Below, one piece after another: positions 38,648-47,583 of a DNA stretch of 64,000 nucleotides. How positions within the stretch are numbered: position 1 is the stretch's first letter; each line of letters starts with the position of its first letter. The stretch comes from Rhizobium albus (lineage in GTDB: Bacteria > Pseudomonadota > Alphaproteobacteria > Rhizobiales > Rhizobiaceae), in NCBI GenBank assembly GCA_030160035.1, contig BSNO01000003.1:124001-188000 (forward strand), written 5' to 3'. A program made the translations under genes and the position numbers. The notes under the pieces are model-generated. The model saw only the letters and a list, made by a program, of their open reading frames with translations, made no database searches and had not been told where the DNA came from.

Positions 38648-39679
38648 TCAGCGTTCCGTCAGCTTCAGCTCGATGCGCCGATTTGTGGCGCGTGCTTCCG
38701 GACTGTCGCCTTCCGCAATCGGCTGGAATTCGCCGAAGCCTGCCGCAACCAGCCGCTCGGCCGGGACACCTTGCGAGATCAGGTATTTGACGACCGAGGT
38801 CGCGCGGGCCGACGAAAGCTCCCAATTGTCCACGTAACGGCCGGTGCCGGACAGCGGCACATTGTCCGTATGGCCGTCGACGCGCAGCACCCAGTTGATG
38901 TCGGAGGGGATCTCGCGTGCGAGCTCCAGAACGGCCGTCGCCAGTTCACCCATCTGATCGATGCCCTCCGGGTTAAGTTCGGCACCACCTGAAGGGAACA
39001 GAACTTCCGACTGGAACACGAAGCGATCGCCGACGATCCGGATGTTTTCGCGGTCGGAAAGGATCTCCCGGAGACGGCCGAAGAAATCGGAGCGGTAGCG
39101 GTTCAGCTCCTGCACGCGCTGCGCGAGCGCGACGTTCAGGCGACGGCCGAGATCGGCAATCTGCGTCTGCGCTTCCGCGTCACGCGCTTCGGAAACGTCG
39201 AGCGCGCCTTCCAGAGCCGCGATCTGGCTGCGTAGGGCGGAAATCTGCTGGTTCAACAATTCGACCTGGTTCAGCGCCCGCTGGCTGACCTGACGCTCGT
39301 CGTCGAGCGTGCCTTCCAGCATGCCGATCTGCGCTTCGGCTTCGGCCGAGACGCCCTGGTTGGAGCTCAGCAACTCGCGCAGACGCGATTGCTCCTGCTC
39401 GGACTGGGCGAGCGACGCACGCAGATTGGCGAGCGCATCTTCAGCGTCCTGGCCAACGGCCTGTTCGAGCGCCAGCAACTGTGTCAGCTCGTTGATCTGG
39501 CTGTTCAGCCGGTTCAGAACCTCGTCCTGGCCTGAAATCTCGCGGCTCAGCAGAAATTGCGCCAGCACGAAGACGGACAGCAGGAACATGATGGCGAGCA
39601 GCAGGGTCGACAGCGCGTCGACGAAACCCGGCCAGTAATCGACGGACCGCTCGCGCCGCCTGTTGCGCGCCAGGGCCAT
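38648..39679 (-). CDS. MotB-like protein: one TM helix, coiled coil, OmpA domain
   Basis: A 343-residue inner-membrane protein. The single helix DALSTLLLAIMFLLSVFVLA (21-40) starts with Asp21, the position of the proton-binding aspartate in MotB. A long coiled coil follows (about 48-195, for example LNQVELLNQQISALRSQIAAL in part). The OmpA-like peptidoglycan-binding domain (about 225-343) has VDGHTDNVPLSG and SARATSVVKYL and ends NRRIELKLTER. It is coupled to the MotA-like gene, 3 nt apart. It resembles the stator-like ZorB subunit and rhizobial non-flagellar homologues; no flagellar gene is near. Confidence 0.85.
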   Translation of the reverse strand: MALARNRRRERSVDYWPGFVDALSTLLLAIMFLLSVFVLAQFLLSREISGQDEVLNRLNSQINELTQLLALEQAVGQDAEDALANLRASLAQSEQEQSRLRELLSSNQGVSAEAEAQIGMLEGTLDDERQVSQRALNQVELLNQQISALRSQIAALEGALDVSEARDAEAQTQIADLGRRLNVALAQRVQELNRYRSDFFGRLREILSDRENIRIVGDRFVFQSEVLFPSGGAELNPEGIDQMGELATAVLELAREIPSDINWVLRVDGHTDNVPLSGTGRYVDNWELSSARATSVVKYLISQGVPAERLVAAGFGEFQPIAEGDSPEARATNRRIELKLTER

Positions 39680-39682
39680 GGA

Positions 39683-40729
39683 TCAGCCTTCTTTCCGCGG
39701 GCGGTCGGGATCGATGCGCGTCGAGATCTGCTCCAGCGTCTCGCGCAGAGCGCGCGTTTCCCGCTGCTGCGCCTCGATCCAGTCGCGCAGCATCTGCTGC
39801 TCGGACCGCATGTTCTTCACCAGCCCCTGGATGCCTTCGGCCAGATTTGCCATGGCGGTGGTGGAGCGCTGGGACATGCCGTTTTCCTGTGACATGGCCT
39901 GCAGCCGTTCCGAGAGCAGCCGAAGCTCTTCCGTCGAACCCGTCCCGCGCGCCATCTCGTTGACGATCGTTTCGGAATCCATGTCCGTCACCGTCGAGAG
40001 CCAGTTTTCCAGTTCCGTGTAGAACCGGTTCTGCGCGCGCCCGGCCTGCAGGTCGAGGAAGCCGAGGATCAGCGATCCCGATAGGCCGAAGAGCGACGAC
40101 GAAAACGCCGTGCCCATGCCGCCGAGCGGAGCGCTAAGGCCCGCCTTCAGCGACGCAAGAATGTCGTTCGTGTCGCCCGATCCCGGATCCAGCGACTGGA
40201 TCGTGTTGTTGATGGAGCCGATGGTGCCGAGAAGGCCCCAGAACGTGCCGAGCAGGCCGAGAAAGACGAGAAGACCGATCAGATAGCGCGAGGTATCGCG
40301 GGACTCGTCGAGACGCGTCGCGATGGAATCGAGGATGGACCGCAACGACGAGGTGGAAAGCGCCATTTCCTGGCGGCGCCCGATCAATGCGCGCATCGGC
40401 GCAAGAAGCACCGGCTCGCGGCCCGCCTTTTCGGCACTGCCGGCCGCACGGAACGAGTTCACCCAACGCACTTCCGGGCGAAGCCGCAGCACTTGGTTGA
40501 AGGCCAGCAGGACGCCGATCAGCAGCACGCCGAAGATCAGGCCATTGAGGCCGGGATTGGTCACGAAAGCGGACTGGATCTGCCGATAAAGGATCGCCGC
40601 CAGGAAGCCGACGATGATCAGGAAGATCAGCATGCTCCAGAAGAAGACGAGCGGGCTCGATAATTTATGCGGATCGGCGCCGGTGCCGTCTTCAGAAATG
40701 CCCCAGCCCGAAAATTTCAATCCTGCCAT
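39683..40729 (-). CDS. MotA/ExbB-like stator protein
   Basis: A 348-residue membrane protein with four helices: LVFFWSMLIFLIIVGFLAAIL (about 26-46), GLIFGVLLIGVLLAFNQVL, LIGLLVFLGLLGTFWGLLGTI and TAFSSSLFGLSGSLILGFL. The third and fourth carry the glycine-rich packing of MotA/TolQ/ExbB proton channels (LLGTFWGLLGTIGSI, PLGGMGTAFSSSLFGLSG). The C-terminus is a coiled coil. It would form a 5:2 proton channel with the gene at 38648-39679. Flagellar MotA motifs for torque on FliG are not evident. The ATG at 40729 is used; a TTG lies 5 codons upstream. Confidence 0.83.
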   Translation of the reverse strand: MAGLKFSGWGISEDGTGADPHKLSSPLVFFWSMLIFLIIVGFLAAILYRQIQSAFVTNPGLNGLIFGVLLIGVLLAFNQVLRLRPEVRWVNSFRAAGSAEKAGREPVLLAPMRALIGRRQEMALSTSSLRSILDSIATRLDESRDTSRYLIGLLVFLGLLGTFWGLLGTIGSINNTIQSLDPGSGDTNDILASLKAGLSAPLGGMGTAFSSSLFGLSGSLILGFLDLQAGRAQNRFYTELENWLSTVTDMDSETIVNEMARGTGSTEELRLLSERLQAMSQENGMSQRSTTAMANLAEGIQGLVKNMRSEQQMLRDWIEAQQRETRALRETLEQISTRIDPDRPRKEG

Positions 40730-40808
40730 GAACAGCAGCTCCAATCGTCATAGGGTCGGACAGTAACCGAAAATCAAGACGGAAAGAAAGCCGCGTGGTG
40801 GCGGAAGA

Positions 40809-41615
40809 TTAACCGCCGATTGCAGGAGCAGGGCGGTGCACCACGTCCTTCAGCGCCTTGTGGATGTACTCGTTGCCGGCAAGAACCGTTCCGCTCTCGA
40901 ACATCCGGTTGCCGCCTTCGAGGTCGGTCACGTAGCCCCCGGCCTCGCGCACCAGAAGCATGCCGGCAGCGATATCCCAGGCGGCGATGTTCTTTTCCCA
41001 ATAGGCGTCGAAGCGCCCGGCAGCCGTATAGGCGAGATCGAGTGCGGCGGAGCCGGTGCGGCGAACGCCCGCGACTTCGCCCATGACGTTGCGCAGCTCG
41101 ACGAGGAACTTGCCGTGGTGTCCGCGGCCAAGATGAGGGATGCCGGTCGCGATGACGGCGTCCGACAGCTTCTTGCGGGCCGCGACGCGCAGGCGACGAT
41201 CGTTGAGGAAAGCGCCACCACCACGTTCTGCGGTGTAGAGCTCGTCCATCGCCGGGTTGAAGATCACGGCGCCGACGATCTCGCCATTGCGCTCCAGTGC
41301 GATCGAGACCGCGAACATCGGAATGCCGTGCAGGAAGTTGGTCGTGCCATCCAGCGGATCGACGATCCAGCGATGCGCACCGTCGGTGCCCTTGGTCTCG
41401 CCGCTTTCCTCGCCGAGGAAATCATAGGTCGGGCGGGCACGCGACAGTTCGGAGCGAATGATCTCTTCGGCCTTGCGATCGGCCTGGCTGACATAGTCGC
41501 CGGGACCCTTCAGCGAAACCTGCAGGTTCTGCACTTCGCCGAAGTCTCGCGACAGAGACCGCCCGGCCTTCATTGCGGCCTGGACCATGACGTTCAAGAG
41601 GGCGGAGCGGGCCAT
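40809..41615 (-). CDS. suhB: inositol-1-monophosphatase family protein
   Basis: A 268-residue Mg2+-dependent phosphatase that releases phosphate from inositol monophosphates. The metal site reads GEESGETKG (about 69-77) and WIVDPLDGTTNFLHG (about 83-97), with the third aspartate in AAWDIAAGMLL. All three are intact. SuhB also takes part in rRNA antitermination in Escherichia coli. It lies 36 bp downstream of efp on the same strand and is probably co-transcribed. Confidence 0.95.
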   Translation of the reverse strand: MARSALLNVMVQAAMKAGRSLSRDFGEVQNLQVSLKGPGDYVSQADRKAEEIIRSELSRARPTYDFLGEESGETKGTDGAHRWIVDPLDGTTNFLHGIPMFAVSIALERNGEIVGAVIFNPAMDELYTAERGGGAFLNDRRLRVAARKKLSDAVIATGIPHLGRGHHGKFLVELRNVMGEVAGVRRTGSAALDLAYTAAGRFDAYWEKNIAAWDIAAGMLLVREAGGYVTDLEGGNRMFESGTVLAGNEYIHKALKDVVHRPAPAIGG

Positions 41616-41651
41616 CGGGAGAGCTTTCGCGAAGAGGAGTGGGCAGCCTGA

Positions 41652-42215
41652 TCAGTCGGCGCGGCGGATATAGGTGATCTCGTTGGTGTCCACGAGAATG
41701 CGCTCGCCGGATTCGATGAAGGGCGGCACCATGACGCGCACGCCGTTTTCCATGACAGCAGGCTTGTAGGACGACGCGGCCGTTTGGCCCTTCACGACAG
41801 GGTCTGCCTCGATAATGGTGAGGACCACTTGGTCCGGCAGCGAGATGCCGATGGGCTTGTCTTCGTACAGTTCGACGGTCACCATCATGCCGTCCTGCAG
41901 GAAGGCTGCGCGATCGCCGACGAAATCCTTCTGAAGCTCGAGCTGCTCGTAGGTTTCGTTGTCCATGAACACGAGCATGTCGCCCTGCTCGTAGAGGAAC
42001 TGGAAGTCCTTCTGCTCCAGGCGCACGCGCTCGACCGTTTCGGAAGCGCGGAACCGCTCGTTGAGCTTGGTGCCGTCGAGGAGGTTCTTCAGTTCGACCT
42101 GGTTGAAGGCGCCGCCTTTGCCCGGCTTGACCGCGTTGGTCTTCACCGCGGCCCAGAGGCTGCCATTGTGCTCGATGACGTTACCGGGACGGATTTCGTT
42201 GCCGTTGATCTTCAT
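41652..42215 (-). CDS. efp: translation elongation factor P
   Basis: A 187-residue factor that rescues ribosomes stalled at polyproline stretches. The three beta-barrel domains are normal in length. The modifiable lysine is in [13 protein letters not shown] (Lys33), where EpmA-type beta-lysylation would occur. Other family blocks are [10 protein letters not shown] and [11 protein letters not shown]. The start ATG is unambiguous. The many Pro-rich proteins in this window (DUF882, DUF459) are plausible clients. Confidence 0.97.
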   Translation of the reverse strand: MKINGNEIRPGNVIEHNGSLWAAVKTNAVKPGKGGAFNQVELKNLLDGTKLNERFRASETVERVRLEQKDFQFLYEQGDMLVFMDNETYEQLELQKDFVGDRAAFLQDGMMVTVELYEDKPIGISLPDQVVLTIIEADPVVKGQTAASSYKPAVMENGVRVMVPPFIESGERILVDTNEITYIRRAD

Positions 42216-42374
42216 GAGTCTTTTCCGTTGACATCTGGACGACCGGAAGACGTCGGATGGGTCCGATTGCGATCGCTCAGAGCGCGCTTTCCGGGATTGC
42301 GCGCCTCAAGACCACAAATGCGGCCGGCTTTCAAGCCCGGTGCCGGTCGGAGCGCAGTCTCGGGCGTGGAACGC

Positions 42375-43535
42375 TCAGCCGAGAAAGCGGTTTGCCGCTT
42401 CGATCGCCTGGCGCTGTTCCTCGTCGGTCAGGCCGCGAAAGAAGTCGTCGAGGACCGGGTCGTTATAGCCCGCCCGCCGCGACAGCACGTACCAGCGACC
42501 AGCCGCGACCGGGTCGGGGCGGGTGCCGATCGCGTTGATGTAGAGATGTGCCAGGCGGTTCTGGGCAACCACATTGCCGCGATTGGCTGCGATCTGCATC
42601 CAGCGGAACCCTTCCTCATAATCGACATCGCCGCCGATACCGTCGATCAGCCAGATGGCGAGATCGAGCTGTGCTGTATCGAAGCCGGAAGCGGCAGCAC
42701 GCGCCAGCCAATCACGCGCGGTGTCGCGCTGCGCTTCATCGAGATCCCGGGCATTCACATAGATCTGCGACAGCGCGTATTGCGCATCAGCCACGCCCGC
42801 AGCCGCCGAGCGTTCGAAGTAGGGCATTGCCGCGATCAGTCCCGCCTGGCCTCGCTGCTGATCGACGAGAAGCTGGCCGTAGTTGAAGGATGCCATGGGA
42901 TGCCCGGCGTCCGCCGCTTGCTTCATCAACTCCCGGCCGCGTTCGGGATCGGCTTCAGTGTGGCGCCCCGCGAGAAGCATCATCGCATATTTGAACTGAG
43001 CTTCGCGATCCCCGCCGGCAGCAGCCTGCCCATACCAGAACGCAGCTTGTTCGAGATCGCGCGGAACGGCAAAGCCTTCGGAAAAGAGCTCCGCCACCAG
43101 CGTCTGCGCAGCCGCGTCGCCATCTCCGGCCAGCGGAAGCGCCATGTCCATGGCGGTCAGATAGTAGCCACGCTGAAAAGCGGCATAGGCCTTGGCGGGT
43201 GTCGGATCGGTCGCGAAATCGGCCGGCAGGGGCGCGACGCTCGGTGCCGGCAGGATGGCGCCGCCGATGAGCCCGATGGGGCGCTGTTCGCCGGCCAGCC
43301 GTTCGATCAGAAACCCTGGTTCGCCGGGCTGGATGTTGCTTTCGCCATTGCCGAGAAGACGGTCCGTGGTCGGCGCCGCCTGCGTGTCCTCAGCCGGCGG
43401 AGCCCCTTCGGCGTCTTGTGCCGATGCTTGTCCAAGGCCAAGGGCAGCAACCAGCGACAGGGCAACAAGCGCCGCAATCCCGCGTCGTTCGGCTCGATCG
43501 ATCCTTGGCGTTCCGACATGCCCCATGAGCGGCAT
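42375..43535 (-). CDS. Sel1-repeat (TPR-like) exported protein
   Basis: A 386-residue protein with a signal peptide (AERRGIAALVALSLVAALGLGQASA, cut after ASA). It has at least five Sel1-like repeats from about 145 to 355: AFWYGQAAAGGDREAQFKYAM, in part, then MKQAADAGHPMASFNYG, FERSAAAGVADAQYALSQIYV, WLARAAASGFDTAQLDLA and WMQIAANRGNVVAQNRLA. Sel1 solenoids act as protein-interaction scaffolds; no enzyme is visible. The start ATG shares one base with the thiE stop (TGATG), so the two genes are translationally coupled. Confidence 0.8.
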   Translation of the reverse strand: MPLMGHVGTPRIDRAERRGIAALVALSLVAALGLGQASAQDAEGAPPAEDTQAAPTTDRLLGNGESNIQPGEPGFLIERLAGEQRPIGLIGGAILPAPSVAPLPADFATDPTPAKAYAAFQRGYYLTAMDMALPLAGDGDAAAQTLVAELFSEGFAVPRDLEQAAFWYGQAAAGGDREAQFKYAMMLLAGRHTEADPERGRELMKQAADAGHPMASFNYGQLLVDQQRGQAGLIAAMPYFERSAAAGVADAQYALSQIYVNARDLDEAQRDTARDWLARAAASGFDTAQLDLAIWLIDGIGGDVDYEEGFRWMQIAANRGNVVAQNRLAHLYINAIGTRPDPVAAGRWYVLSRRAGYNDPVLDDFFRGLTDEEQRQAIEAANRFLG

Positions 43536-44194
43536 CAATCGCTGAACCGTGGCGCTTTTTCGGCGAGCAGGGCATTCACTTCCTGAACGGCGGCAGCGGG
43601 ACCGGCAGGATGATCGAAGATCGCTTTGCCGAGAGCGACGAACTCGCCCCCGGCTTCCGCGACTTCCAGCGCGGAGGATACGGCGGTGCCGCCCATGGCG
43701 ATGCACGGGATCTCGATCATGGCCGACCACCATTCGGCAAGATCGAGAACCTTGGGATTGGCTTCCGGCTTGATGTCGCCATCGAGCTTGCCGAAGAAGA
43801 TGTAGTCGGGCCGCAGTTCGCCGCGCTCCAGTGCGCCGTGCCGGTCCTTGGCATTGCCGACGCCGACGATGAGCTTGGGTGCGAATTTCTCGATCGCTTC
43901 GGCCGCATCCGATGTGGCGCCTTCCACGTGAAGGCCATCGGCGCGGGCGCGCCCGGCCACGCGGCTGTCGCCTGCGATGATGACGGCGACGCCCTTGTCC
44001 TGTGCGATTGGAACGAGCTTTTCGGCGAGCGTCTGGAAGAGGTCATTGTCACGGCCGGCCTGCGGGACGATCACCGTTGCGACGTCGCCACCGGAAAGCG
44101 CCTGTGAGAGCGCCTCACCCTGCGCGTCGACGTCGTCGCCGGGCTGCGTCACCAAAACCAATCTGCATCTGTCTTCGAACTCTGCCTTGCTCAC
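43535..44194 (-). CDS. thiE: thiamine phosphate synthase family protein
   Basis: A 219-residue TIM-barrel protein of the ThiE family (2-methyl-4-amino-5-hydroxymethylpyrimidine pyrophosphate plus thiazole phosphate to thiamine phosphate). RLVLVTQPGDD at the N-terminus, KGVAVIIAGDSRVAGRARADG (in part), DYIFFGKLDGD and IPCIAMGGTAV are visible. The pyrophosphate-binding loop is less conserved than in canonical ThiE, so this may be a divergent paralogue. The start is GTG at 44194 (VSKAEFE). It diverges from the TauE gene and is coupled to the Sel1 gene. Confidence 0.72.
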   Translation of the reverse strand: MSKAEFEDRCRLVLVTQPGDDVDAQGEALSQALSGGDVATVIVPQAGRDNDLFQTLAEKLVPIAQDKGVAVIIAGDSRVAGRARADGLHVEGATSDAAEAIEKFAPKLIVGVGNAKDRHGALERGELRPDYIFFGKLDGDIKPEANPKVLDLAEWWSAMIEIPCIAMGGTAVSSALEVAEAGGEFVALGKAIFDHPAGPAAAVQEVNALLAEKAPRFSD

Positions 44195-44293
44195 GCCTGG
44201 GCTCCTTGTGCGCGGGTGGGCCGTCTGGTCGCCGCTCGCAATCCCCGCCGATCTCGGATAGACGCGTGGCAACAAAGGTTCAACTGGTCGCCG

Positions 44294-45067
44294 ATGCTTT
44301 CCGATCCCTGGTTCTACGCCGCCGCAATCCCGTCCGTCCTGCTGGTCGGCCTTTCCAAGGGTGGGCTTGGCGGCGCGATGGCATTGCTCGGCGTGCCGTT
44401 GATGTCGCTCGTCGTCCCGCCGGTTCAGGCGGCTGCGATCCTTCTGCCGATCCTGATCGTCATGGACATGGTGGGCCTGTGGTCGTGGCGCCATCACAGC
44501 GATCGCATGACCCTGAGGATCATGTTGCCCGGCGCAATAATCGGGATCGGCATCGCCTGGATGACCGCCGCGTTCGTCACCGATGCCATGATCAAGCTGC
44601 TGGTCGGCGTCGTGGCGCTCATCTTCGCCCTCGACTATGCGCGCCGTGCCTGGCAGCTGCGCGGTGGTGCGCCTTCGGGCGAACGGCCGCACAATCGCGT
44701 GAAGGGTGTGTTCTGGGGCACTGTCTCGGGGTTCACGAGTTTCATCTCGCATGCCGGCGGCCCGCCCTATCAGGTCTACGCCTTAGCGCTGCGTCAGGAA
44801 CCGCGCACCTATGTGGGCACCAGCGTGCGGTTCTTTGCCGTCGTCAATGCCGTCAAGGTCATTCCCTATCTGGCACTCGGGCAGTTCGATACGTCCAATC
44901 TTCAGGCATCGCTCGTGCTCCTGCCGCTCGCGCCGATCGCTACCCTTGCCGGCGCCGCGATCGTGCGCCGCATCCGGGCCGAACGCTTCTACCCCTTCAT
45001 GTATGGAATGGTCTTTCTCGCCGCGTTGAAGCTGATCTGGGACGGGCTTGCCGGCCTCCTCGCTTGA
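44294..45067 (+). CDS. TauE/SafE family sulfite exporter-like protein
   Basis: A 257-residue inner-membrane permease with seven to eight helices. The signature GLSKGGLGGAMALLGVPLMSL (about 19-39, shown in part) and the second half-repeat TVSGFTSFISHAGGPPYQVYAL match the TauE/SafE family. Members export sulfite, sulfoacetate or other organic anions. The ATG at 44294 follows family starts; its ribosome site is weak. The downstream acyl-CoA ligase, 72 bp away and of the kind seen in dimethylsulfoniopropionate breakdown, may share its substrate, but this is only a guess. Confidence 0.87.
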   Translation: MLSDPWFYAAAIPSVLLVGLSKGGLGGAMALLGVPLMSLVVPPVQAAAILLPILIVMDMVGLWSWRHHSDRMTLRIMLPGAIIGIGIAWMTAAFVTDAMIKLLVGVVALIFALDYARRAWQLRGGAPSGERPHNRVKGVFWGTVSGFTSFISHAGGPPYQVYALALRQEPRTYVGTSVRFFAVVNAVKVIPYLALGQFDTSNLQASLVLLPLAPIATLAGAAIVRRIRAERFYPFMYGMVFLAALKLIWDGLAGLLA

Positions 45068-45139
45068 TCGCGGCGACAATCTCAATATCGTGTGCGTCAG
45101 CCGTGCGGGGAGCGCGGCCGAAGGGGAGGAAAGACGTCA

Positions 45140-46783
45140 ATGAGCGGCAGTGCCTATGAGACCGATCTCGATCGCAACCCGGCCAATTACCAGCCACTGA
45201 CGCCGATTGCGCATCTCGCGCGTGCCGCCTACGTCCATCCCGATCACATTGCCATCATCCATGGCGCCATGAAGTTGGACTATCGGACCTTCTACGAACG
45301 CTCCCGCAAGCTCGCCTCCGCGCTTCAGGCTGCCGGCATCAAGCGCTTCGATACGGTGTCGGTGATGCTGTCGAACACGCCGGCTATGCTGGAGGCTCAT
45401 CACGGCGTGCCGATGTCCGGCGGCGTGCTGCATTCGATCAACACCCGGCTGGATGCGGCCATCATCGCCTTTCAGCTCGATCATGCCGACAGCAAGGTGC
45501 TGATCGTCGACCGCGAATTTTCGGGTCTCGTCGCCGAGGCCTTGAAGCTTGCCACCGTTAAACCGACGATCATCGATTATGACGATCCGAACTACCCCGA
45601 TGATGCACCGGCGCCGAAAGGCGAGCGCATCGGCAAGATCGACTACGAAGAGTTCCTGCAATCGGGTGACCCGGACCATCACTGGGCCGGCCCGGAAGAC
45701 GAGTGGGACTCGCTCTCGCTGAACTACACATCCGGCACCACGGGAAACCCCAAGGGCGTCGTCTATCACCATCGCGGTGCCGCGCTGATGGGCTACTCCA
45801 ACGTCGTCGCGTCCGGCATGGGCAAGCATCCCGTCTATCTCTGGACCTTGCCGATGTTCCATTGCAATGGCTGGTGCTTCCCCTGGACGCTGGGCGTGGT
45901 GGCAGGCACGCATGTCTGCCTGCGTTGGGTGCGGGCGAAGGCCATGTATGACGCGATTGCCGATCACGGCGTCACCCATCTCTGCGGCGCGCCGATCGTC
46001 ATGTCGACGCTGATCAACGCGCCGGACGAAGACAAGCGCGACTTCCCCCAGACAGTTTCCTTCAACACCGCCGCCGCGCCACCGCCGGAACAGGTGCTGT
46101 CCGGCATGGCGGATGCCGGCTTCGAAGTCGTGCATCTCTACGGACTGACGGAAACCTATGGTCCGGCGGTCGTCAACGAATGGAAGGGCGACTGGAACGA
46201 TCTGGACCCGAAGGCCCGCACCACGAAGAAGGCGCGCCAGGGCGTGCGCTACAATGCGCTCGAGGATCTGGCCGTCATCGATCCATCGACTATGGAACGC
46301 GTGCCGGCCGATGGGGAGACGCTGGGGGAGGTGATGTTTCGTGGAAACATCGTCATGAAAGGCTATCTCAAGAACCGCAAGGCAAGCGACGAAGCCTTTG
46401 CGGGCGGCTGGTTCCACTCCGGCGACCTCGGCGTCATGCATCCGGATGGCTACATCCAGCTCAAGGACCGGTCCAAGGACATCATCATTTCCGGCGGCGA
46501 AAACATCTCGTCGATCGAGGTCGAGGATGCGCTTTATCGGCATCCGGCCGTGCAGGCGGTGGCCGTCGTGGCGCGTCCGGACGACAAATGGGGTGAAACG
46601 CCTTGCGCATTCGTCGAATTGCGAGCCGGCCGCGCAGCAACGGAAGAAGAATTGATCGAACACTGCCGGCAGCATCTGGCACGCTTCAAATGCCCGAAAA
46701 GCATCGTTTTCGGTGAGGTGCCGAAGACATCGACCGGCAAAATCCAGAAATTTGTTCTACGGGATCGCGCCAAAGCTCTTTAA
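45140..46783 (+). CDS. acyl-CoA synthetase (AMP-forming), DmdB/medium-chain type
   Basis: A 547-residue ligase that activates an acid with ATP and joins it to CoA. ANL motifs are present: SLNYTSGTTGNPKGVVYHHRG (P-loop-like, shown in part), LYGLTETYGP, GWFHSGDLGVMHPDGY and KDRSKDIIISGGENIS, plus the catalytic lysine near TSTGKIQK. It is similar in layout to 3-methylmercaptopropionyl-CoA ligase DmdB and to short/medium-chain fatty acid ligases; the sequence does not decide between them. GGAGG lies 8 nt before the ATG. Confidence 0.88.
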   Translation: MSGSAYETDLDRNPANYQPLTPIAHLARAAYVHPDHIAIIHGAMKLDYRTFYERSRKLASALQAAGIKRFDTVSVMLSNTPAMLEAHHGVPMSGGVLHSINTRLDAAIIAFQLDHADSKVLIVDREFSGLVAEALKLATVKPTIIDYDDPNYPDDAPAPKGERIGKIDYEEFLQSGDPDHHWAGPEDEWDSLSLNYTSGTTGNPKGVVYHHRGAALMGYSNVVASGMGKHPVYLWTLPMFHCNGWCFPWTLGVVAGTHVCLRWVRAKAMYDAIADHGVTHLCGAPIVMSTLINAPDEDKRDFPQTVSFNTAAAPPPEQVLSGMADAGFEVVHLYGLTETYGPAVVNEWKGDWNDLDPKARTTKKARQGVRYNALEDLAVIDPSTMERVPADGETLGEVMFRGNIVMKGYLKNRKASDEAFAGGWFHSGDLGVMHPDGYIQLKDRSKDIIISGGENISSIEVEDALYRHPAVQAVAVVARPDDKWGETPCAFVELRAGRAATEEELIEHCRQHLARFKCPKSIVFGEVPKTSTGKIQKFVLRDRAKAL

Positions 46784-46870
46784 GCTGCATCTGCGCTGGA
46801 GCAGCGGGAAAGTAAATCGCACTGAACATCTTCGCTGCAGTGCACAAAATCGCTTGCCCGCAAATCGGCT

Positions 46871-46885
46871 TTGACTTACCGTCAA
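46871..46885. promoter_or_regulatory. palindrome just before the ArsR-type gene
   Basis: TTGAC-TTACC-GTCAA, 5-bp arms, ending 3 bp before the ATG. A dimeric ArsR regulator could bind it and block its own translation start or promoter. Confidence 0.35.
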
Positions 46886-46888
46886 GCC

Positions 46889-47149
46889 ATGCCGACCCTG
46901 GATCCGTTTGCAGCCATTGCCGATCCGAATCGCCGCCATCTGCTGGAGGAGCTTCGTCGCGCGCCTCAAACGGTGAATGAGCTGGCGCAGGGGCTGCCAA
47001 TCAGCCGGCCCGCCGTCTCGCAGCACCTCAAGGCGCTTCTGGACAGCGGACTGGTCGTCGTGAAGCCGCAGGGCACGCGGCGGATTTACGCGATCGACAA
47101 TGCAGGCTTCATGCGCCTGAACATCTGGCTCGACCAGTTCTGGGCTTGA
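46889..47149 (+). CDS. ArsR-type HTH regulator, short form
   Basis: An 86-residue winged-helix protein. It reads DPFAAIADPNRRHLLEELRR, then VNELAQGLPISRPAVSQHLKAL (recognition helix) and GTRRIYAIDNAGF (wing). This is the subgroup often paired with an AHSA1/SRPBCC gene. The C-terminal 15-25 residues usual in this subgroup are missing, and no SRPBCC partner follows. No metal-binding cysteines are visible. The ATG at 46889 lacks a ribosome site; a TTG at 46871 is the alternative, 6 codons earlier. Confidence 0.78.
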   Translation: MPTLDPFAAIADPNRRHLLEELRRAPQTVNELAQGLPISRPAVSQHLKALLDSGLVVVKPQGTRRIYAIDNAGFMRLNIWLDQFWA

Positions 47150-47188
47150 GCCCGTATCGCGTGATCCTCTTGAAAGCGGATGACGAGC

Positions 47189-47365
47189 CTAGTGGCTCAT
47201 CTTTGCCTGTAACCGCTCGATCTCATCCTTGAGACGCAACTTCTGACGTTTGAGTTCGACAATCGTCTGATCTTTTCCGGAAGGTCTGGTCCTCTCCGCG
47301 TGAAGCTGTTCCTCCAGGGAGCCATGCTTCTGCTTCAGTGTTGCGAGATGAGCCTCAACGGTCAT
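47189..47365 (-). CDS. DUF465 (YdcH-like) small coiled-coil protein
   Basis: A 58-residue protein. LATLKQKHGSLEEQLHAE, then IVELKRQKLRLKDEIERLQ, is the two-helix coiled coil of the DUF465/YdcH family. AAGGAAG precedes the ATG at 47365. No function is known. It is divergently placed to a second DUF465 gene 218 bp away. Confidence 0.85.
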   Translation of the reverse strand: MTVEAHLATLKQKHGSLEEQLHAERTRPSGKDQTIVELKRQKLRLKDEIERLQAKMSH

Positions 47366-47583
47366 GTACAACTTCCTTCCTTCGGTTATCGACGCCCCGT
47401 CTGGGACGCGAGCGCCGGTTGCGGAAACAGGAAGTGTGCCATGGGAAATGTGGATTGTCGAAGGTGATTTCATGACCATTGATAACTTCCCGTTACGCCC
47501 GAATGTGTGGTACGAGCCTCCCCGAAAATGCACTGTGGCTGCTGCGCAAAGCGTGGCTTTTCCGGTGTCGAGTGGGGAAGGGC

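Noticed and set aside
38648-40729. Zorya anti-phage system
   Set aside because: Only MotA/MotB-like proteins are present; zorC, zorD or zorE are absent and the flanks are core genes.
40745-40808. suhB-type (MmgR) sRNA near the suhB gene
   Set aside because: The 64-bp gap has no terminator hairpin or C-rich loop like the known family.
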